Positions 1 through 5,375 of a stretch of 13,449 nt of DNA are shown here, piece by piece; the stretch's first letter is position 1; every line of letters begins with the position of its first letter. Under the pieces are notes generated by a model. The model did no database searches. It was not told where the DNA came from and worked only from the letters and a program-made list of their open reading frames with translations. Both the position numbers and the translations under genes were made by a program. The stretch spans positions 1-13,449 of the forward strand of contig JBBDXI010000102.1 of NCBI GenBank assembly GCA_040902425.1. Direction: 5' to 3'. The DNA comes from JBBDXI01 sp040902425 (lineage in GTDB: Bacteria > Planctomycetota > Phycisphaerae > Phycisphaerales > UBA1924).

Positions 1-2
1 CG

Positions 3-45
3 GCTGCCGGGGCGCGGCCCGGGCAGCACGGCGGGTCTTTTCCCT
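3..45 (+). terminator. possible terminator-like hairpin at left edge
   Basis: Inverted repeat GCTGCC (3-8) / GGCAGC (22-27), with GGG/CCC able to pair inside it. A short T run (TTTT) follows about ten bases downstream. It could end a gene lying to the left of the window. The stem is imperfect and the T run is not adjacent, so this is a weak call. Confidence 0.25.
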
Positions 46-75
46 CTGGGGCCGGCGGGGCCCCTTGACGAGAAC

Positions 76-80
76 GGAGG
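76..80 (+). promoter_or_regulatory. Shine-Dalgarno deciding the start at 86
   Basis: GGAGG lies five bases before the ATG at 86. The frame is also open from a TTG at 65 and has a second ATG at 95, but only 86 has ideal spacing. A GGGGCC/GGCCCC inverted repeat (48-53/59-64) sits just upstream in the leader. Confidence 0.7.
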
Positions 81-85
81 AACCG

Positions 86-2563
86 ATGCGACGAATGAAG
101 CTGGCGATCAGTGCGGCGGCGTTGTTTGCGGCGGTGGGCGCGGCCGAGGCCGCGACCCCTCTGCGGCTGGAATACCGGATCGAGGCGATGGGCGCGGGGG
201 TGTACAAGTACCACTTCCAGCTGATCCTGGACAACAACAACGGGGGGTGGGTTTCGGGCAACGGGTGGGACTGGTTCATCTTCGGGGACGGGCGCCGGGT
301 CTCGCCGATGGCGAACATCCAGATGGACCCGTCGCAGTTCCCGATCGGCCCGTGGACATCGCTCACGTCCTCGGGCGGCGGGCACAACGGCCCGACGTTC
401 AACCCGGTCACCAACGCGTTCTGGATCCCGAACGCGGTTGGGGACAGCCTCTCCTGGAACTGCACCTCGACCGAGTACCTCGACCAGGGCCGGATTCTCT
501 TCAGCACCCTGCAGCACGTGGGTGGCGCCCAGGCGGCCAACTTCGACATCGCGCAGCGCGTGAACGGCGGGCTGACCGAGGCCGCGTGCTGCCGGTCCGA
601 CGGGACGTGCCTGGTTCTGAGCGAGGCGAGCTGCATCACCGAGGGCGGGGTGTGGAGCAGCGCGGCGGCGGACTGCTCCGGCGGGTGCCCCCAGCCGCCG
701 ACGGGGGCCTGCTGCCGTGCCAGCGGGTGCGTGACGCTGAGCCAGGCGCGGTGCACGGCCACGAACGGGCTGTACCAGGGCGACGGGACCAACTGCGCCA
801 CCGCGGGGTGCACCGCGCCCGCGCCGTTCAGCCTGACCCCGCCGGATTTCCAGGGGCTCAGCCGTGTCTGGGCCTTCAGCCCCTCGCACTCGCAGACCTT
901 CTCGGGCGGCGCCTTCCGGGCGACCGGCTTCCGGCTCGCGGTCCAGGCGGAGCGGGCGTACGAGGCGTTCCAGAGCGACCTGCTGATGGAGATCGTGTCT
1001 CCCAACGGCACCACGCTCCTGGTCGGCGGGGACGGCGGCACGCCGCTGATCGCGAACTCGATCCGTTGGTCCACGGTCCGGACCTTGGGGACCGGCCCGG
1101 CCACCAACGCCAACCCGGCCGCCTTTGACGGGACCTACTCGTGGGACTTCGGCCCGGCGGACGGCACGTGGACGGTGAACTTCTGGAACAACTGGGGCCC
1201 GCTCCCGGTGGACAGCGCGGTCAAGTGGAACGACGTGCTGGTGACGGTCCTCGATGCGGGGGCGGGGGCCTGCTGCCTCCCCGATGGGACGTGCGTGGAC
1301 ACGGCCTCGGGCAACTGCCTGGTGCAGAACGGCATCTACCAGGGCGACAACGCCCCCTGTGGGAGCGCGAACTGCGAGACCTTCGTCTTCACGGGGCTGC
1401 CGACCTCCTCGATGACCAACCTCGGCGCGGGCTCCTTCATGAACCTGATCCCGGCCCAGGACGTGTCGGTGTACCAGTTCGACTACGCCGCGACGGCCGC
1501 GGCGGGCATCCCGACGACGGTCGAGGTGTGGACGTACCCCGGCTCGTACATGGGGCACGACAACGACCAGACGGGGTGGGTGCTGCACGAGACGGTGAAC
1601 GCGACCTCGGGCGGCCCCAGCGTGCTGGTGCCGCTGAACCTCGCGACGCCGCTGGACCTCAGCGCCGGCTCGACGACGGGCGTGTACCTGATCGCGCAGT
1701 CGGGCGGGCTGCGCTACTTCTTCTCGACCGCGACGCCCCTGGTCTTCGGGTCCGGCGGGTTCCAGCTCTTCTCCGACCGGCGCCGCACGGCGCCGTGGGC
1801 GGGGAGCCTGGGGACCTTCAGTCCCTTCTCCGGGCGGGCCTACTACGACCCCACGTGCACCCGCGCGACGTGCGACTTCGCCCTGCTGACGCCCTACCCG
1901 CCCTCGGCCTCCTCCACGGCGGGGTCGGGCATCTTCTTCGATGTCACCGCCTCTTCCGAGCTGTCGATCGACCGGGTCGACTACTGGGCGGGGTCGGCGT
2001 TCAACACCGGCGTCACGGCGTCGCTCTACATGAAGACCGGTTCGTACGTCGGGTTCGACACCGACCCCAGCGCCTGGACGCACCTGGGCGACTTCAGCGG
2101 CCTCTCGGGAGGGGCCGAGGACCCGGTGGTGCTCGACTTCGCCTCGCAGTTGCCGCCGATCGCGGAGATCGCGATGAACCCGGGCGACACGGTCGCCTTC
2201 TACGTGGTCGGGACCACCGGCGGGTACCGCTACCGCACAACCTCGCCGAACCCGGTGACCGACCAGCACATGTCGCTGGAGTCCAACATCGCGCGCTCGG
2301 CGCTCTTCGGCGGCGGGCTGAGCAGCGGGCGGCGGTTCGCCGGGCGGGTGCACTACACCGCCGGGTCGGGCGGGCAGTGCTACGCCAACTGCGACAACAG
2401 CACGCAGGCACCGGTCCTGAACGTGGCCGACTTCGGGTGCTTCCTGACCCGCTACGCGGGCGGCGAGGCCTACGCCAACTGCGACGAGAGCACGCAGGCG
2501 CCGGTGCTGAACGTGGCCGACTTCGGGTGCTTCCTCACGAAGTACGCCGCCGGCTGCCCGTGA
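86..2563 (+). CDS. secreted multidomain protein with C-terminal GC-type dockerin
   Basis: 825 residues. A signal peptide (basic MRRMK, then an Ala-rich hydrophobic stretch ending near AEA) implies export. By eye the modules are: an N-terminal beta-rich domain (about 24-163); two Cys-rich repeats (about 167-242) of the A-C-C-x-x-D-G-x-C type; a beta-rich region (about 248-391) resembling the P-domain found after subtilisin-like proteases; a third Cys repeat (about 394-430); two consecutive copies of a related beta domain (about 433-590 and 596-759), matched at GSYMGHDND and GSYVGFDTD; and a dockerin-like pair (about 764-825) in which YANCD, LNVADFGCFLT and Y-A-x-G recur. No catalytic site is recognised, so enzymatic activity is not claimed. 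GC-type dockerins are known in planctomycetes as C-terminal anchoring or sorting modules; attachment to the cell surface is inferred. The gene is monocistronic and followed by a strong terminator. Confidence 0.9.
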   Translation: MRRMKLAISAAALFAAVGAAEAATPLRLEYRIEAMGAGVYKYHFQLILDNNNGGWVSGNGWDWFIFGDGRRVSPMANIQMDPSQFPIGPWTSLTSSGGGHNGPTFNPVTNAFWIPNAVGDSLSWNCTSTEYLDQGRILFSTLQHVGGAQAANFDIAQRVNGGLTEAACCRSDGTCLVLSEASCITEGGVWSSAAADCSGGCPQPPTGACCRASGCVTLSQARCTATNGLYQGDGTNCATAGCTAPAPFSLTPPDFQGLSRVWAFSPSHSQTFSGGAFRATGFRLAVQAERAYEAFQSDLLMEIVSPNGTTLLVGGDGGTPLIANSIRWSTVRTLGTGPATNANPAAFDGTYSWDFGPADGTWTVNFWNNWGPLPVDSAVKWNDVLVTVLDAGAGACCLPDGTCVDTASGNCLVQNGIYQGDNAPCGSANCETFVFTGLPTSSMTNLGAGSFMNLIPAQDVSVYQFDYAATAAAGIPTTVEVWTYPGSYMGHDNDQTGWVLHETVNATSGGPSVLVPLNLATPLDLSAGSTTGVYLIAQSGGLRYFFSTATPLVFGSGGFQLFSDRRRTAPWAGSLGTFSPFSGRAYYDPTCTRATCDFALLTPYPPSASSTAGSGIFFDVTASSELSIDRVDYWAGSAFNTGVTASLYMKTGSYVGFDTDPSAWTHLGDFSGLSGGAEDPVVLDFASQLPPIAEIAMNPGDTVAFYVVGTTGGYRYRTTSPNPVTDQHMSLESNIARSALFGGGLSSGRRFAGRVHYTAGSGGQCYANCDNSTQAPVLNVADFGCFLTRYAGGEAYANCDESTQAPVLNVADFGCFLTKYAAGCP

Positions 2564-2613
2564 CCGTGCCGCGACGGCCGTGACCGGGCCGGCGACGATG
2601 CGAGAGTGAAACC

Positions 2614-2648
2614 GGGCCCCGCCTCCGGGCGGGGCCCCTTTCCTTTTT
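2614..2648 (+). terminator. intrinsic terminator after the first dockerin gene
   Basis: Perfect 10-bp stem GGGCCCCGCC (2614-2623) / GGCGGGGCCC (2628-2637) with loop TCCG, followed by a T-rich tail TTTCCTTTTT. It lies between two convergent genes, 51 bases after the upstream stop and just beyond the stop of the minus-strand reductase. The tail favours the + strand, but the stem could act in both directions. Confidence 0.85.
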
Positions 2649-2652
2649 CTGC

Positions 2653-3738
2653 TCAGTGCCGCTCGGCGTCGCTCTGCGGGGCCAGGGCCCACGGCTTGCT
2701 CGGGCGGCCGTTGATCGTGGCGCCGCCCTGCATGTTGTCCGCGGCGGCGCGGAGAAAGTCGTGGGGGAAGGGCAGCGTCGGGCGGCTGGCCTCATCCAGC
2801 CGGGCGAGGTGCTCGGGGGAGAGGGCCACATCCAGGGCGCCCAGGTTGTCGTGCAACTGGTCGAGCGTGCGGGCCCCGATGATGAGGCTGGCGACGCCGG
2901 GGCGCGCGAGGAGCCACGCGAGCGCGGCCTGGCTGGGCGTGCAGCCCGCGTCGCGGGCCACGGCGACCAGCACATCCAGCAGGGCGTAGACGGGCTCGGT
3001 GAGGTTCTTCGAGACCCACTGGCCGCGGTTGGGGCTGGCCGAGGCGGCGCTGCCGCGGGTGTACTTGCCGGAGAGCACCCCGCCCTTCAGCGGCGACCAG
3101 GGGGTGATGCCCATGCCCATCTCGCGGGCCATGGGGACCAGGTCGCCCTCGACCGTGCGCTCCAGGAGCGAGTACTCGATCTGGAGGGCGATCAGGGGCG
3201 ACCAGCCGCGGAAGTGGGCGGTGGTCTGGGCGTGGGCGGCGATCCACGCGGGGGTGTCGGAGAAGCCGATGTAGCGGACCTTGCCGGCGCTGACGAGGTC
3301 ATCCAGGGCCCGCATGGTCTCGTCGATGGGGGTGAAGGGGTCGTGGGCGTGGAGCCAGTAGAGGTCGATGTAGGGGGTCTGGAGGCGGCGGAGGGACTGC
3401 TCGCAGGCCGCCATCAGGCTCTTGCGGTGAGCGCCGCCGCCGTTGGGGTCGCCGGGGTGCATGTTCCCGAAGAACTTGGTGGCGATGACGATCCGATCGC
3501 GCCGGGCGGGGTGGCGCCCGAGGCGGTCGCCGATGATCTTCTCGGAGTGGCCCTTGGTGTAGATGTTGGCGGTGTCGATGAAGTTGCCGCCGCGCTCGAG
3601 GTAGGCGTCGATGATGCGCGTCGAGTCCTCGACGGAGGAGCCCCAGCCCCAGTCGGGGCCGAAGGTCATGGTGCCGAGGCACATCGGGGAGACGCGGAGG
3701 CCGGAGCGGCCGAGGGTGCGGTAGTGGTTCAGGGGCAT
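2653..3738 (-). CDS. aldo/keto reductase
   Basis: 361 residues, a normal length for the family, with a (beta/alpha)8 barrel expected. Members reduce aldehydes and ketones with NADPH in the cytoplasm; the substrate here cannot be told. The catalytic tetrad is visible: Asp55 and Tyr60 (in NFIDTANIY), Lys88 (in VIATKF) and His130 (in LYWLHAHD). The N-terminus (YRTLGRSGLRVSPMCLGTMTFG) and the late SLIIGARTLDQLHDNL segment, which lies where the family binds the cofactor phosphate, are also typical. The start ATG at 3738 is supported by AGGAGG five bases upstream; a second ATG at 3743 is out of frame and abuts the Shine-Dalgarno. It is divergent from the zinc-ribbon gene with only 44 bases between the starts, so promoters must overlap. 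No paralogue or pathway partner is seen nearby. Confidence 0.95.
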   Translation of the reverse strand: MPLNHYRTLGRSGLRVSPMCLGTMTFGPDWGWGSSVEDSTRIIDAYLERGGNFIDTANIYTKGHSEKIIGDRLGRHPARRDRIVIATKFFGNMHPGDPNGGGAHRKSLMAACEQSLRRLQTPYIDLYWLHAHDPFTPIDETMRALDDLVSAGKVRYIGFSDTPAWIAAHAQTTAHFRGWSPLIALQIEYSLLERTVEGDLVPMAREMGMGITPWSPLKGGVLSGKYTRGSAASASPNRGQWVSKNLTEPVYALLDVLVAVARDAGCTPSQAALAWLLARPGVASLIIGARTLDQLHDNLGALDVALSPEHLARLDEASRPTLPFPHDFLRAAADNMQGGATINGRPSKPWALAPQSDAERH

Positions 3739-3743
3739 GCCAT

Positions 3744-3749
3744 CCTCCT
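3744..3749 (-). promoter_or_regulatory. Shine-Dalgarno of the aldo/keto reductase
   Basis: AGGAGG on the minus strand, five bases before the ATG at 3738. It fixes the start and excludes the out-of-frame ATG at 3743. Confidence 0.75.
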
Positions 3750-3782
3750 GCGCGCGGGGCGGTCTGCGGCGGGCGGTATCGT

Positions 3783-4268
3783 ATGAGCATGGCTGACCGT
3801 GCTCCGCGATGGACCGCCGGGCGACGCACCCGGCTGATCGACGCGCGCGGGCGGGTGCTTCCCCTCTGCGAGCCGCGGCAACTCCCCTCGGGCGCGGCCT
3901 CCGAGCTTCGACGCGCGGTCGTGGCCGCCAACCAGCACCGGGTTGTCCCCATCCTCACGTGGTGTGCGGTCTTCGTCGGTGGTCAACTCGTGCTCCAGGC
4001 GCTCGTGGGCGGCGGACGCGCGGGTACGATGTTCAACTCCCTCTCGCAAGCTGCGTCCTTCATCGCCGGTATCGCGTTGGTCCTGCCGTTCTCGATTGTG
4101 GTTGAGTCGGGTCGGGCGCGGAGGCGCGGGATCGCTGCGATGGAGAACTGCATGCGGTACGGGCTCTGCCCGTCGTGCTGCTACGACCTCACCGACATGG
4201 CCCCGGATCGGGAGGGGTTCGTGGTATGCCCCGAGTGCGGGGGGTCGTGGCGTATCCGGCTGGCATGA
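3783..4268 (+). CDS. small membrane protein with C-terminal zinc ribbon
   Basis: 161 residues, function unknown. A basic N-terminus is followed by two predicted membrane helices (about 54-77 and 84-108), a basic stretch (RARRR, 111-115), and a C-terminal zinc ribbon with Cys129-x2-Cys132 (CPSC) and Cys149-x2-Cys152 (CPEC). The spacing and the YDL after the first pair match the zinc ribbons that end many small planctomycete membrane proteins. By the positive-inside rule the ribbon should face the cytoplasm. There is no clear Shine-Dalgarno; an ATG two codons later (3789) is an alternative start. The gene starts 44 bases from the divergent reductase and ends 62 bases before the flavoprotein gene on the same strand, so co-transcription with the latter is possible. 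Confidence 0.75.
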   Translation: MSMADRAPRWTAGRRTRLIDARGRVLPLCEPRQLPSGAASELRRAVVAANQHRVVPILTWCAVFVGGQLVLQALVGGGRAGTMFNSLSQAASFIAGIALVLPFSIVVESGRARRRGIAAMENCMRYGLCPSCCYDLTDMAPDREGFVVCPECGGSWRIRLA

Positions 4269-4279
4269 GCGATCTTCAG

Positions 4280-4317
4280 CACGGGCGAGCCGGGGACGGC
4301 ACGCCCGTGGCACCCCC
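4280..4317. repeat. REP-like palindrome, copy A
   Basis: Perfect 8-bp arms CACGGGCG (4280-4287) and CGCCCGTG (4302-4309) around a 14-base loop, followed by GCACCCCCG. The element fills most of the gap between the zinc-ribbon and flavoprotein genes and ends 13 bases before the flavoprotein start. A copy with the same arms and an almost identical loop lies in mutS at 7447-7482. Confidence 0.8.
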
Positions 4318-4330
4318 GTAGCATCGGCCC

Positions 4331-5254
4331 ATGTACGACGTGATCATCGTCGGGGGCGGGCCGGCGGGGCTCTCGGCGGCGCTGGTGCTGGGGCGGTGCC
4401 GGCGGAGGGTGCTGGTGATCGAAGCGGGGCGGCCGCGGAACGCGTGCGCGGAGCACATGCACGGCTACCTGACGCGCGATGGGACCGAGCCGGTCGAGAT
4501 GCAGCGGCTGGGGCGGCAGGAGGTGCTGAGGTACGGCGTCGAGATCAGGGAGGCGGAGGCGGTGGGGGGTTCGTGCGGGGGCGGGGGAGGCGCCGGCGGC
4601 GGCGGAGGGAGCGGCGGGTTCGAGATCGAGTGCGACGACGGCTCGCGGGCCCGCTCGCGGAAGCTGCTGCTGGCGACGGGCGTCGCGGATGTGCTCCCGC
4701 AGATCGAGGGTCTGAAGGAGCTCTACGGGCGGAGCGTGCACCACTGCCCCTACTGCGACGGGTGGGAGCACAAGGACCAGCCGCTGGCCGCGTACGGGCG
4801 GGGGGAGCAGGGGGCGGGGCTGGCGCTGGCCCTGCGGACGTGGACCGGGCGGGTCACGGCGTGCACGGACGGCGAGCCGCTCGACCGGGAGTGGCTGGAG
4901 AAGCTGGCGGCACGCGGGGTCGCCCTGCGCGACGAGAAGGTGGCGAAGCTGGAGGGCGAGGGCGGGCGACTGCGGAGGGTGCACTTCCAGCGGGGGCCGG
5001 CGCTGGAGTGCGAGGGGCTGTTCTTCAATACGGGGCAGTACCAGCGGAGCGAGCTGGCGCAGCGGCTGGAGTGCGCGATCGGGGGCAAGGGCGAGGTGAA
5101 GACCACCGACCGGCAGCGCACCAACATCCCCGGGCTGTGGCTGGCGGGGGACGCGGATAGAGATGTGCAGTTCGTGATCGTGGCCGCGGCCGAGGGGGCG
5201 ACGGCGGCCGTGTCGATCAACAAGGAGCTGCAGGAGGAGGACTCGATGCCTTGA
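4331..5254 (+). CDS. thioredoxin-reductase-like NAD(P)/FAD oxidoreductase
   Basis: 307 residues, close to the usual ~310-320 of the low-molecular-weight thioredoxin reductase family. The FAD-binding Rossmann motif GGGPAG is at residues 8-13, a redox-active CPYC at 139-142 (in HHCPYCDGWE), and the second FAD contact AGDA near 272-275. The redox motif and fold suggest NAD(P)H-dependent disulfide reduction, but CPYCDG differs from the CATC of classical TrxB and is typical of a broader subgroup, so the partner is unknown. The NAD(P)-binding GxGxxG is degenerate (around GRGEQGAG, 157-163). An unusual Gly-rich stretch (79-96) replaces a surface loop. No Shine-Dalgarno is visible; the leader is the REP-like repeat. 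The final codons (…DSMP) and the stop lie inside the left arm of another repeat. Convergent with mutS. Confidence 0.88.
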   Translation: MYDVIIVGGGPAGLSAALVLGRCRRRVLVIEAGRPRNACAEHMHGYLTRDGTEPVEMQRLGRQEVLRYGVEIREAEAVGGSCGGGGGAGGGGGSGGFEIECDDGSRARSRKLLLATGVADVLPQIEGLKELYGRSVHHCPYCDGWEHKDQPLAAYGRGEQGAGLALALRTWTGRVTACTDGEPLDREWLEKLAARGVALRDEKVAKLEGEGGRLRRVHFQRGPALECEGLFFNTGQYQRSELAQRLECAIGGKGEVKTTDRQRTNIPGLWLAGDADRDVQFVIVAAAEGATAAVSINKELQEEDSMP

Positions 5255-5365
5255 TGCCGGGTGCCCTTCTTCATCTGCCATCCGGCGGGGAGGCGGCCGG
5301 CGGGCTCGTTGAAGAGAGGCATCAAGGCACGAGGCATCGAGGCATCGAGGCATCGAGACATCGAG
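5242..5365. repeat. inverted octamer-repeat element between the flavoprotein gene and mutS
   Basis: The left arm CTCGATGCCTTGATGCC (5242-5258) pairs, with one gap, with GGCATCAAGGCACGAG (5318-5333) across about 60 bases. The right side continues as a tandem octamer array (CGAGGCAT and variants, to 5365). The left arm contains the flavoprotein stop codon. The element fills the gap between two convergent genes and may act as a two-way terminator, although there is no T run. It is similar in design and unit sequence to the octamer element inside mutS. Confidence 0.75.
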
Positions 5366-5375
5366 TGCGGAACGG

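Noticed and set aside
5316..5365. CRISPR-like array
   Set aside because: The units are only 8 bases with no spacers and are arranged as inverted arms, so this is a tandem/inverted repeat, not a CRISPR.
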